Of a stretch of 64,000 bases of DNA, positions 46,010 through 53,878 are shown one piece after another (position 1 is the first letter of the stretch; the number at the start of each line of letters is the position of its first letter). The DNA is from Coralloluteibacterium thermophilum (GTDB lineage: Bacteria > Pseudomonadota > Gammaproteobacteria > Xanthomonadales > Xanthomonadaceae), in contig NZ_JBHSGG010000023.1 of NCBI RefSeq assembly GCF_042654365.1, forward strand, positions 62,001 to 126,000. Direction: 5' to 3'. The translations under genes and the position numbers were made by a program. Under the pieces are notes generated by a model. The model ran no database searches, was not told the DNA's origin, and saw only the letters and a list, made by a program, of their open reading frames with translations.

Positions 46010-46669
46010 CTAGTGCGTGGCGCCGGCGGCGATACGGACGTCCTCGCCCGTGCGCAGCGCCGTCTCGAGCATCGCCCGCAGGGCGCGGGTGGCGAGTTCC
46101 ACGGGGAGACTGGGCGCGCCTGCATGCGCCGCCGCCTGCTGCGGCGAATAGGGGATGTGCACGAAGCCGCCGCGGACGCCGGGCCGTTCGCGCAGGGCGT
46201 GCATCAGGCCGTAGAAGACGTGGTTGCACACGAAGGTGCCGGCGGTCTGCGAGATCTCGCAGGGCACGCCCGCGGCGCGTGCCGCCTCGCGCATGGCCTT
46301 GATCGGCAGGTTGGAGAAGTAGGCGGCGGGGCCGCCCTCGATCACCGCGGTGTCCACCGGCAGGTTGCCGGCGTTGTCGGGGATGCGCGCGTCGTCGACG
46401 TTGATGGCGACGCGCTCCAGCGACACCTGGGCGCGTCCGCCGGCCTGGCCGACGCACAGCACCAGCGCCGGCGCATGCCGGTCCAGCGCCGCTTCGAGCG
46501 CGCGCAGCGCCTCGCCGAACACCACCGGAAGCTCCACCGCCACCACGCGGTAGCCGTCGATCAGGGCGCCGTCGAGCGGTCGCACCGCCAGCCACGAGGG
46601 ATTCTCGGTCTCGCCGCCGAAGGGCGCGAAGCCGGTCAGGAGCAGGGTCTGCGGGTCGGACATCGGCAT
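46010..46669 (-). CDS. pcp: pyrrolidone-carboxylate (pyroglutamyl) peptidase
   Basis: A 219-residue cysteine peptidase of family C15 that removes N-terminal pyroglutamate from peptides. Landmarks: LLTGFAPFGGETENPSW, the catalytic Glu region VSLERVAINVDDARIPDN, the nucleophile in QTAGTFVCNHVFYGLMH and the His in GGFVHIPYSP. Length matches the family (about 215). The start overlaps the stop of the DUF979 gene (TGATG), so it is the last gene of a long co-transcribed series with the PxpABC 5-oxoprolinase genes, which would hydrolyse the released pyroglutamate. Confidence 0.94.
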   Translation of the reverse strand: MPMSDPQTLLLTGFAPFGGETENPSWLAVRPLDGALIDGYRVVAVELPVVFGEALRALEAALDRHAPALVLCVGQAGGRAQVSLERVAINVDDARIPDNAGNLPVDTAVIEGGPAAYFSNLPIKAMREAARAAGVPCEISQTAGTFVCNHVFYGLMHALRERPGVRGGFVHIPYSPQQAAAHAGAPSLPVELATRALRAMLETALRTGEDVRIAAGATH

Positions 46670-47619
46670 CACCGGAACACGAAGATGTACATCAGCACCA
46701 CGTTGCAGGCCAGCAGCGGCAGGGCGGTGGCGACCTGCGCGCGGATCACCGCGTAGGGCGGCAGTTCCAGCAGCGCCGCGGGGACGAGGTTGAAGTTGGC
46801 GGCCATGGGCGTGAGCAGGGTGCCGCAGTAGCCGGAGAGCATGCCGAGCGCGGCCAGCGGCGCCGCGTCCGCGCCGTGCCCGTGCACCAGCAGGGGCAGG
46901 CCGATGCCCGCCATCATCACCGGGAAGGCGGCGAAGGCGTTGCCCATGATCACGGTGAACACGACCATGCCCAGCGCGAAGGCCGCCAGCGCCGCGACGC
47001 GGCTCTCCGGCGGGACCACGGCGGCGGTCATGCCGGCGACGGTCTCGCCCACGCCGGCGCCGGCGAACACGCTGCCGAGCGTCGCCAGCAACAGCGGAAG
47101 CAGGGCGGCCCAGCCGATGGCGTCGAGCAGGCGCCGCGAGTCCTCCACCGCCCGGAGGGGGCTGCTGCGCGTGAGCATGCAGGCCATCGCGGTGCCCACG
47201 AGGCAGGCCACCGCCAGGGCGATGAGGGTCGGCTGCGGGCCGCCGAGCAGGCGCAGGCCGAACACCTCGGCCTCGTCGAGCACCACCGCGAGCAGCAGGG
47301 TCACCAGCGGGATCGCCAGGGCCGGCCAGAACAGGCGGTTGCCGAGGCGGGCGGCGTCCGCGGCGCGGCGCGCCGGCGGCGCCTCGGCGACGCTCCCGCG
47401 ACGCAGCCCGCCGAGGCCGGCGATGCCTGCGAGCACCACGACGACGATCCCCACCCACAGCGGCGGCAGGCGCTCGCCGACGGCCGTGACCAGCGCCAGC
47501 AGCCCCCAGAACAGGCCGCCCGCGAAGCGCCTCGGATTGCCGCGGTCGCGCAGCGTGCGCCAGGCGATCAGGGCGAGGTAGGCGCCGGTGATCCAGTAGA
47601 TCAGGCCGAGCGTGATCAT
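46669..47619 (-). CDS. DUF979 family membrane protein
   Basis: A 316-residue protein with about nine transmembrane segments. DUF979 traits: MITLGLIYWITGAYLALIAW at the start, FVIMGNAFAAFP-like (VVFTVIMGNAFAAFPVMMAGIG) and GMLSGYCGTLLTPMAANFN near the end. It always occurs beside DUF969 proteins, next to pcp or oxoprolinase genes, and the pair is thought to be a transporter; the substrate is not established. A four-base overlap joins it to DUF969 upstream and to pcp downstream. Confidence 0.9.
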   Translation of the reverse strand: MITLGLIYWITGAYLALIAWRTLRDRGNPRRFAGGLFWGLLALVTAVGERLPPLWVGIVVVVLAGIAGLGGLRRGSVAEAPPARRAADAARLGNRLFWPALAIPLVTLLLAVVLDEAEVFGLRLLGGPQPTLIALAVACLVGTAMACMLTRSSPLRAVEDSRRLLDAIGWAALLPLLLATLGSVFAGAGVGETVAGMTAAVVPPESRVAALAAFALGMVVFTVIMGNAFAAFPVMMAGIGLPLLVHGHGADAAPLAALGMLSGYCGTLLTPMAANFNLVPAALLELPPYAVIRAQVATALPLLACNVVLMYIFVFR

Positions 47620-48314
47620 CGCCGCATCGCTCCCGCGGCCAGCGCGGCGGCCTCGCGCGCGAGCCGCTGCTCCATGCGCAGCAGGCGCGCGCCGTGGATC
47701 AGGAAGGCGCAGACCGCGGTCGGGATCGCCCACAGCGCGATGTGCAGCGGTTCGATGTCGACGCCCTGTTCGGCCAGGAAGCCGTGCATCAGCAGCACGC
47801 CGGAGAAGGCGATGAAGATGTCCTCGCCGAAGAACAGGCCGACGTTGTCGGTGGCCGCGGACATGGCCTTGATCCGCGCCCGCTGGTCGTCGTCCAGCGG
47901 GCCGTGGCGGGTCTCGGCGGCGGCCTCGGCCATGGGCGCGAGCAGCGGGCGCACGGTCTGCGGATGGCCGCCGAGGCTGTGCAGGCCGAGCGCGGAGATC
48001 GTCTGGCGCATGCCCAGGTAGACGATCAGCAGCCGCGAGGTCGTGGCGCCGCGGAGGCGCCCGATCCACGCCTGCGCGCGCTCGCGCAGGCCGTGGCGTT
48101 CGAGCAGGCCGATCACCGGCAGCGTCAGCACGAACAGCACCAGGTAGCGCAGCTTGGTGAAGGCCTCGCCCATCGTCTCCAGCGTCGCCGCCAGGCTGTC
48201 GCCGGCCGCGATGCCGGTGACCAGGCCCGCGCTCACCACGACCAGCGCGGGGTTCATGCGCAGCGCGAAGCCGCCGACGACCCAGGCGATGCCGATCAGC
48301 GGCCAGTAGTTCAT
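47616..48314 (-). CDS. DUF969 family membrane protein
   Basis: A 232-residue polytopic protein (about six membrane segments) of DUF969: MNYWPLIGIAWVVGGFALRMNP, AFTKLRYLVLFVLTLPVIGLLE, LGMRQTISALGLHSLGGHPQ and the loop IKAMSAATDNVGLFFGEDIF. The last, with several polar residues in a conserved loop, is the likely substrate pathway. It overlaps pxpA upstream and DUF979 downstream by four bases each. Likely half of a two-component permease with DUF979 (inference from constant pairing). Confidence 0.9.
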   Translation of the reverse strand: MNYWPLIGIAWVVGGFALRMNPALVVVSAGLVTGIAAGDSLAATLETMGEAFTKLRYLVLFVLTLPVIGLLERHGLRERAQAWIGRLRGATTSRLLIVYLGMRQTISALGLHSLGGHPQTVRPLLAPMAEAAAETRHGPLDDDQRARIKAMSAATDNVGLFFGEDIFIAFSGVLLMHGFLAEQGVDIEPLHIALWAIPTAVCAFLIHGARLLRMEQRLAREAAALAAGAMRR

Positions 48315-49054
48315 GTGCCCGGCGCCGCCACCCGCACGCCCTCGGCTTCGAGCGCCGTCCGCAGCGCGCGGGCGAAGGCCGCGGCATCGGGGCGGTCGCC
48401 GTGCAGGCAGAGGGTGCCGGCACGGACGGTGACGCGCTCGCCGGTGCGCGCGGTCACGGCTCCCTCGCGCAGCAGTTGCCGGACCTGCGCGAGGGCTTCG
48501 TCCAGCGTGTCCAGGCTGGCGCCGGGGAGGCGGCGCGGCGTGAGGCTGCCGTCCGCTTCGTAGCGGCGCTCGGCGAAGGCCTCGCCGTCCACGGACAGCC
48601 CAGCGTCCGCGGCGCGTCGGGCGAGGACGGAGCCGGCGAGGGCGTAGACGCGGAGGGCCGGATCGACCGCCCGCACCGCCGCGATCACGCAGTCGGCGGT
48701 CTCGGCGTCGCGCGCGGCGAGGGTGTAGAGCGCGCCGTGCGGCTTGACGTGGGCGAGGCGCTGCCCGCGCGCGGCGGCCTGGGCGGCGAGGGTCTCGATC
48801 TGGGCGCGCAGCTGTCCGACGAGGACGTCGGGCGCGACGGCCAGCTCGGTGCGCCCGAAGCCTGCGCGGTCGACGAAGGAGGGATGCGCGCCGACGGCGA
48901 CGCCGTGCGCGGCGCACAGCGCCAGCGTCTCGCGCATCGAGGCGGCATCGCCGGCATGGCCGCCGCAGGCGATGCTGGCCGAACTCACCAGCGGCACGAT
49001 CGCCGCATCGTCGCCGCAGCCCTCGCCGAGGTCGCAGTTGAAGTCGATGCGCAT
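48311..49054 (-). CDS. pxpA: 5-oxoprolinase subunit A (LamB/YcsF family)
   Basis: A 247-residue LamB/YcsF TIM-barrel-like protein, one of three subunits of the ATP-dependent 5-oxoprolinase that turns 5-oxoproline into glutamate. MRIDFNCDLGEGCGDDAAIV, SASIACGGHAGDAASMRETL, VGAHPSFVDRAGFGR and VKPHGALYTLAA are the conserved metal/phosphate-binding segments. It is separated from the other two subunits by a tiny membrane-protein gene (12 bases upstream), and overlaps DUF969 downstream. Confidence 0.95.
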   Translation of the reverse strand: MRIDFNCDLGEGCGDDAAIVPLVSSASIACGGHAGDAASMRETLALCAAHGVAVGAHPSFVDRAGFGRTELAVAPDVLVGQLRAQIETLAAQAAARGQRLAHVKPHGALYTLAARDAETADCVIAAVRAVDPALRVYALAGSVLARRAADAGLSVDGEAFAERRYEADGSLTPRRLPGASLDTLDEALAQVRQLLREGAVTARTGERVTVRAGTLCLHGDRPDAAAFARALRTALEAEGVRVAAPGT

Positions 49055-49066
49055 GGCGCGCGTGGA

Positions 49067-49237
49067 TCAGCGCGGGTTGCCGCGCCGGAACAGCATGCTG
49101 ATGCCGACGGCGATCAGGATCGCGGGCCACCAGCGCATGATCAGCCGCCCGAGGTCGAAGTCCGCCAGCCCGAGGTTGTTCATCAGGAGCACGACGCCGA
49201 GCACGATCAGGATGACGGCGGGAACGCTGAACTTCAT
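49067..49237 (-). CDS. small membrane protein of the LiaI/LiaF-like (DUF5668) type
   Basis: A 56-residue peptide with two transmembrane helices: VPAVILIVLGVVLLMNNLGL and WWPAILIAVGISMLF, joined by ADFDLGRLIMR. The pattern (ILIVLGVVLLMNNLG then WWPAILIAVG) is the LiaF/DUF5668 transmembrane module. It overlaps pxpC upstream by four bases and lies 12 bases before pxpA, so it is translated within the 5-oxoprolinase gene set. No function can be assigned; a structural or regulatory role with the DUF969/979 permease is possible. Confidence 0.8.
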   Translation of the reverse strand: MKFSVPAVILIVLGVVLLMNNLGLADFDLGRLIMRWWPAILIAVGISMLFRRGNPR

Positions 49238-50241
49238 GGGTGCTCTCGGGTTGGGGCGGTGCCTGCGCGCAGGGCCGCGAACGGTGCCAGGCGCAGCCGC
49301 GCCGCGACGGCCTCGCCGATTCTGGCGAGCCGGTGTCGCTGGACGCAAGCCGCGGCCGCCGCCTCCTGGCGCGTGCACGGCACCAGGCGCAGCGGCGCGC
49401 CGGGCCGGCGCTGCGCGAGGCGGGACAGGTCCGCGCGCGCGACGTGGCCGATCACCGGATAGCCGCCATGCGTCTGCGCGTCCGCCAGCAGGACGATGGG
49501 ACGGCCGTCCGGCGGCAACTGCACCGTCCCGGGGAAGACCGGCGCGGAGATGCGCTCCACCTGTGCGGCGAGCGCCAGCGGCGGGCCGTCGAGGCGCAGT
49601 CCCTGGCGGTCGCTGGACGCGCTGACCCGCCATTGCGTCGCCGCGAGCGCGGTGGGTTCCGCCAATGCGTCCTCGCCCGGCAGCACGCGCACGCCCGCGG
49701 GGTCGGGCAGGGCATCGTCGAGATCGGCATGCGCGTCGATCCACCAGGGCGCGACCCGGAGCCGACCCGTGCCGCCGGCGTCCGCCGGCAGGCGATCCCC
49801 CGTGCGCAGCGCACGGCCGTCGAGCCCGCCGAAGCCGCCGCGCAGGTCGGTCGCGCGGCTGCCGAGCACGGGCGGCAGATCGAACCCGCCGCGGATGGCC
49901 AGGTGGCTGCGCGCGCCGTCGCTGCAGCGCCCGAGCCGCAGCACGCTGCCTGCCGGGAGATCGACGACGCTCCAGCAGGGGAGGCTCAGTCCGTCCACGC
50001 GCGCCTCGATCTGCGCACCGGTGAGGGCGATGCGGGCGGGCCGGACGAAGCGCAGCGTCGGCCCGGTCAGCGCGATCTCGAGCGTCGCCGCCGAAGCAGG
50101 ATTGCCCACCAGCAGGTTCCCGATCCGGTGCGCCCAGGCATCGAGCGCGCCGGCCTGGCCGACGCCGAGGTGGCGCCAGCCGTGGCGGCCCAGGTCCTGC
50201 ACGGTGGTGCACGCACCGGGGACGAGGACCTCGATGCTCAT
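49234..50241 (-). CDS. pxpC: 5-oxoprolinase subunit C (KipA/biotin-dependent carboxyltransferase-like)
   Basis: A 335-residue PxpC/KipA protein. Landmarks: GACTTVQDLGRHGWRHLGVGQAGALD at the N-terminus, GNPASAATLEI, HLAIRGGFDLPPVLGSRATD and LADAQTHGGYPVIGHVARAD. With PxpB it forms the ATP-using part of the 5-oxoprolinase. It overlaps pxpB upstream and the 56-residue membrane protein downstream by four bases. Confidence 0.94.
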   Translation of the reverse strand: MSIEVLVPGACTTVQDLGRHGWRHLGVGQAGALDAWAHRIGNLLVGNPASAATLEIALTGPTLRFVRPARIALTGAQIEARVDGLSLPCWSVVDLPAGSVLRLGRCSDGARSHLAIRGGFDLPPVLGSRATDLRGGFGGLDGRALRTGDRLPADAGGTGRLRVAPWWIDAHADLDDALPDPAGVRVLPGEDALAEPTALAATQWRVSASSDRQGLRLDGPPLALAAQVERISAPVFPGTVQLPPDGRPIVLLADAQTHGGYPVIGHVARADLSRLAQRRPGAPLRLVPCTRQEAAAAACVQRHRLARIGEAVAARLRLAPFAALRAGTAPTREHP

Positions 50242-50924
50242 GCGCGCACCGGCACAAAGCGCACCCGGTCGCCCGGCCGCAGCAGGGACGGCGCGGCGCG
50301 CTGCGGATCGAAGAGGACCAGGTCGGTGCGGCCGATCAGCCGCCATCCGCCCGCCGCTGCGCGCGGGTAGATGCCGGTCTGGGCGCCGCCGATGCCGACG
50401 CTGCCCGCGGGGACCCGCGTGCGGGGCGTCGCCAGCCGCGGCGCGGCCAGCGCAGGGTCCAGGCCGAGCAGGTAGGGGAAACCGGGCGCGAAGCCGAGCA
50501 TGGCGACGCGGTAGTCGGCGCCCGCGTGGCGCCGCACGATCTCCTCGGCGGGCATGCCGAGTTCCGCGGCCAGCGCGTCGAGGTCGGGGCCGGCGTCGCC
50601 GCCGTAGGTGACGGGGATCTCGATGCGGCGCGCCGCGGTGGCGGGCGCCCGGTCGTCGTCGGGTGACGCGAGCCGTGCCCGCAGCCAGTCCTCCGCCCGT
50701 GCCAGCGCGTCCTCGCCGGGCCGGTCCGCGGCGAGCCGCTCCACGTCCACGCGCAGCGCCAGCTCGGCGTAGGCGGGCACGACGTCCAGCAGCCATGGCG
50801 GACGGTCCGCCTCGAGTCGCTGCGCGAGCGCCACCACGCGGGCGTGCGTGCCCGGATCGATGCCGCCGTCCAGGCGCAGGCGCAACGCCTCCTCGCCCGC
50901 GCGCTCGACCCGGGGCGCGTTCAC
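50238..50924 (-). CDS. pxpB: 5-oxoprolinase subunit B (KipI family)
   Basis: A 228-residue PxpB/KipI protein: IEIPVTYGGDAGPDLDALAA, VAMLGFAPGFPYLLGLDP, TPRTRVPAGSVGIGGAQTGI and GGWRLIGRTDLVLFD are diagnostic. The start is GTG at 50924, chosen because its GTGA overlaps the stop codon of the HIT gene and because the domain begins within 20 residues; no ATG is close. PxpB and PxpC act with PxpA. It is second in the operon after HIT. Confidence 0.92.
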   Translation of the reverse strand: MNAPRVERAGEEALRLRLDGGIDPGTHARVVALAQRLEADRPPWLLDVVPAYAELALRVDVERLAADRPGEDALARAEDWLRARLASPDDDRAPATAARRIEIPVTYGGDAGPDLDALAAELGMPAEEIVRRHAGADYRVAMLGFAPGFPYLLGLDPALAAPRLATPRTRVPAGSVGIGGAQTGIYPRAAAGGWRLIGRTDLVLFDPQRAAPSLLRPGDRVRFVPVRA

Positions 50925-51343
50925 GCCGTACCGCCGCGCCCCAGTGCCGCCCGCAGGCGCGTCAGCCGCGTCGTCCGCGCCGCCTCCTCGTAGGGCTGGG
51001 CCGGCGAATGGCCCCATACCGGCCCGGGCCAGGCGGGGTCGTTGCGGAAGCGCGCGACCACGTGCACGTGCAGTTGCGGCACCACGTTGCCGAGCGCGCC
51101 GACGTTGATGCGCTCCGGGCGCACCTCGGCGCGCAGCAGACGGCTGATCTCGTCGATCTCGTCCACCAGCGCATGGCGTGCGGCGAAGTCCAGCTCGTCG
51201 ATGCCGGTGGCGCCGACCACGCGCGGAACGAGGACGAGCCACGGGTAGCGCGCGTCGTCCATCAGCAGCAGTTCGCACAGCGGCAGCGAGGTCACCGGAT
51301 GCGTGTCCGCCGCCAGGCGTGGATGCAGGGCGAAGGCGCTCAT
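50921..51343 (-). CDS. HIT domain protein
   Basis: A 140-residue histidine-triad protein. The characteristic part is RINVGALGNVVPQLHVHVVARF. The usual HxHxHxx triad reads QxHxHxx: Gln replaces the first His, while the presumed nucleophile (second) and third are kept. This Q-type is common among proteobacterial HIT proteins of unknown substrate, so activity may be preserved. Cytosolic. It overlaps the dienelactone hydrolase gene upstream and pxpB downstream by four bases each, which is an unusual partner for the 5-oxoprolinase genes. Confidence 0.88.
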   Translation of the reverse strand: MSAFALHPRLAADTHPVTSLPLCELLLMDDARYPWLVLVPRVVGATGIDELDFAARHALVDEIDEISRLLRAEVRPERINVGALGNVVPQLHVHVVARFRNDPAWPGPVWGHSPAQPYEEAARTTRLTRLRAALGRGGTA

Positions 51344-52005
51344 GCCAGTGCCGCGCGCAGGAAGGCCAGCGTGCGCTCCAGGGCCAGCTTCGCGCTGGCC
51401 GCGTCGTAGTCGGCGCGCTGCTCGCAGTTGAAGCCGTGACCGGCGGGATACGTGTGCACCTGGGCGTCGGGCAGGGCGTCCCGGTGCGCCTGCACGTCGG
51501 CGGGCGTGATGTAGGGGTCGGCCTCGCCGAAGTGGAACAGCATCGGCGCGCGCGGCACCTCGTGCACGAAGGGCAGCGTGCGTCCGCCGTAGTAGCTCAC
51601 CGAGGGCAGGCCCAGGCGGGTGTTGGCGAGGAAGGCCACGCTGCCGCCCCAGCAGTAGCCGACCGCGGCGACCCGCGCAACGCCCTGGTCGCGCAGCCAG
51701 CCGGCCGCGGCCGCCACGTCCGCCACCGCGCGGTCGATGCCGAGCTGGCCCACGAGATCGCGCCCGCGCTTGAAGCCGGCTTCGTCGTAGCCCAGTTCGA
51801 TGCCGCGCTCCACGTGGTCGAACACCGCCGGCGCCACCGTCGCGTAGCCTTCCTCCGCGAAGCGGTCGACGACGCCGCGGATGTGCGCGTTGACCCCGAA
51901 GATCTCCTGCACCAGCACGATCCCGCCTGCCGGCGTCCGCGCCGGCCGCGCCGCGTAGCCACCGATCTCGCCGTTGCGGGTGTGGAGGGTGACGGTCTCG
52001 CCCAT
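51340..52005 (-). CDS. dienelactone hydrolase family protein
   Basis: A 221-residue alpha/beta hydrolase. Its catalytic triad is Cys in AVGYCWGGSVAFL, Asp in HFGEADPYITP and His in YPAGHGFNCEQR; the conserved Glu of the family is in VLVQEIFGVNAHIR. Dienelactone hydrolases open lactone rings; many homologues act on other esters. The ATG at 52005 has AGGAG 11-15 bases upstream (minus strand). It is the first of nine tightly packed genes ending at pcp; whether its substrate is connected to pyroglutamate is unknown. Confidence 0.9.
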   Translation of the reverse strand: MGETVTLHTRNGEIGGYAARPARTPAGGIVLVQEIFGVNAHIRGVVDRFAEEGYATVAPAVFDHVERGIELGYDEAGFKRGRDLVGQLGIDRAVADVAAAAGWLRDQGVARVAAVGYCWGGSVAFLANTRLGLPSVSYYGGRTLPFVHEVPRAPMLFHFGEADPYITPADVQAHRDALPDAQVHTYPAGHGFNCEQRADYDAASAKLALERTLAFLRAALA

Positions 52006-52447
52006 GGGAAAGCTCCTGTGCCGGGGGAGGGCCATGCTAGCGCGGGCGGAGGACGCGCCGGGGCTTGAGGAGTGAGGCAGGAGGAGTGAGAAACGAGAGA
52101 AGGAGCAACCGCCCCCACCCCACTCACTCCTTGAACCCCGCAAATCCCGCCAGCCCCCTCCCCCGCGGGCAGCGGGGGAGGGTTGGGGGTTGGGGCGCTT
52201 TGGGCAGGAGCGAGAGATGAGAAGTGAGAAACGAGAGGCTCGGCTGCCCGCCCTCGTTTCTCACTCCTCCCCACTCACTCCTCAACCCCAAGGACGCTTC
52301 TGCCGTCGTTGTCGCACCGATGCCACCGCACCGTCAGGCGCAACTGAACGTCGTCCCCTCGCCCGGGCGGCGCGGCGTCCGACGGCGGGGGCGGAGGCGG
52401 GGGGCGGCGCTATACTGCGCGGTTTCCCGCGCGCCAGCCCCGTTCCC
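52006..52447. repeat. gene-free region with quasi-palindromic repeats
   Basis: A 442-base divergent gap. GTGAGAAACGAG (52086-52097 and 52224-52235) pairs exactly with CTCGTTTCTCAC (52253-52264), and CCCTCCCCCGC (52156-52166) pairs with GCGGGGGAGGG (52172-52182) over a 5-base loop. Purine-rich words lie left and pyrimidine-rich words right. After it come the TATACT promoter element and rimO. No gene. Confidence 0.75.
52411..52416 (+). promoter_or_regulatory. -10 element (TATACT) of rimO
   Basis: TATACT is a near-consensus -10, 32 bases before the rimO ATG, standing out in a GC-rich gap. The region upstream is repeat-rich and has no clear -35. Confidence 0.4.
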
Positions 52448-53803
52448 ATGCCCGCCGCCAATCCCAAAGTCGGCTTCGTCAGCCTCGGCTGCCCGAAGGC
52501 CCTCGTCGACTCCGAACGCATCCTCACCCAGCTCCGGGTCGAGGGCTACGACATTGTGCCCAGCTACGACGCGGCCGACGTGGTGGTGGTCAACACCTGC
52601 GGCTTCATCGACTCGGCCGTGGCCGAGTCGCTGGACGCCATCGGCGAGGCCATCGCCGAGAACGGCAAGGTCATCGTCACCGGGTGCCTGGGCAAGCGCC
52701 CGGAGCAGATCCGCGAGGCCCATCCCGACGTGCTCTCGATCAGCGGCCCGCAGGACTACGCCAGCGTGATGAACGCGGTGCACGCCGCGCTGCCGCCGAA
52801 GCACGATCCCTTCGTCGACCTGGTGCCGGACTTCGGCGTCAAGCTCACGCCCAGGCACTTCGCGTACCTCAAGATCTCCGAGGGCTGCAACCACCGCTGC
52901 ACCTTCTGCATCATCCCCTCGATGCGCGGCGACCTGGCCTCGCGTCCGGTGGACGAGGTGCTGCGCGAGGCGGAGAAGCTCGCCCGCGGCGGGGTCAAGG
53001 AACTCCTCGTCGTCTCCCAGGACACCAGCGCCTACGGCGTCGACCTGCGCTACCGCGAGGGCACCTGGCAGGGCCGGCAGTGGCAGACGCGCATGAAGTC
53101 GCTGTGCGAGGGCCTCGCCGAACTCGGCGTCTGGACCCGCCTGCACTACGTGTACCCGTATCCGCACGTGGACGAGATCGTCCCGCTGATGGCCCGGAAC
53201 CCGAACGGCGGCCCGGGCCTGCTGCCCTACCTGGACATCCCGTTCCAGCACGCCAGCCCGCGCATCCTCAAGCTGATGAAGCGGCCGGGCGCCGTGGAGA
53301 AGACGCTCGAGCGCATCCAGAACTGGCGCCGCGAGTGCCCGGACCTGGCGATCCGCAGCACCTTCATCGTCGGCTTCCCGGGCGAGACCGAGGCCGAGTT
53401 CGAGGCGCTGCTGGACTTCCTCGAAGAGGCCCAGCTCGACCGCGTCGGCGCCTTCGCCTATTCGCCGGTCGAGGGCGCCGCGGCCAACGCCCTGCCCGAT
53501 CCGGTGCCCGAGGAGGTCAAGCAGGAGCGGCTCGCGCGCTTCATGGCGGTGCAGGCCGAGATCAGCGCCGAGCGCCTGCAGCAGCGTATCGGCCGCCGCG
53601 AGCGCGTGCTGGTGGACGCCATCGATGGCGATCTCGCCTACGCCCGCAGCTACGCGGACGCGCCCGAGATCGACGGCATCGTGCAGATCCAGGACGGCTA
53701 CGAGGCCGGCCTGCAGCCCGGCCAGTTCGCGGAGGTGACCATGATGGGCGCCGACGAGCACGACCTCTTCGCCGTGGTCGACCCCGACTACGAGGCGGAC
53801 TGA
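52448..53803 (+). CDS. rimO: ribosomal protein S12 methylthiotransferase
   Basis: A 451-residue radical-SAM methylthiotransferase that modifies Asp89 of ribosomal protein S12. The MTTase N-terminal domain has VGFVSLGCPKALVDSE, VNTCGFIDSA and VTGCLGKR, giving three cluster cysteines; the radical-SAM cluster is in SEGCNHRCTFCIIPSMRGD (CxxxCxxC). The C-terminal TRAM domain follows VDAIDGDLAYARSYADAPEIDG. Length agrees with E. coli RimO (441). The start at 52448 puts the first Cys at the standard distance. Confidence 0.96.
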   Translation: MPAANPKVGFVSLGCPKALVDSERILTQLRVEGYDIVPSYDAADVVVVNTCGFIDSAVAESLDAIGEAIAENGKVIVTGCLGKRPEQIREAHPDVLSISGPQDYASVMNAVHAALPPKHDPFVDLVPDFGVKLTPRHFAYLKISEGCNHRCTFCIIPSMRGDLASRPVDEVLREAEKLARGGVKELLVVSQDTSAYGVDLRYREGTWQGRQWQTRMKSLCEGLAELGVWTRLHYVYPYPHVDEIVPLMARNPNGGPGLLPYLDIPFQHASPRILKLMKRPGAVEKTLERIQNWRRECPDLAIRSTFIVGFPGETEAEFEALLDFLEEAQLDRVGAFAYSPVEGAAANALPDPVPEEVKQERLARFMAVQAEISAERLQQRIGRRERVLVDAIDGDLAYARSYADAPEIDGIVQIQDGYEAGLQPGQFAEVTMMGADEHDLFAVVDPDYEAD

Positions 53804-53878
53804 TCCGCTCCCCCGGAAGGCGCTGCATGCCCTAGCATCCGCGGGGGGAGGGCGTGGGCCCTCCGACAGGGAGTCGAC

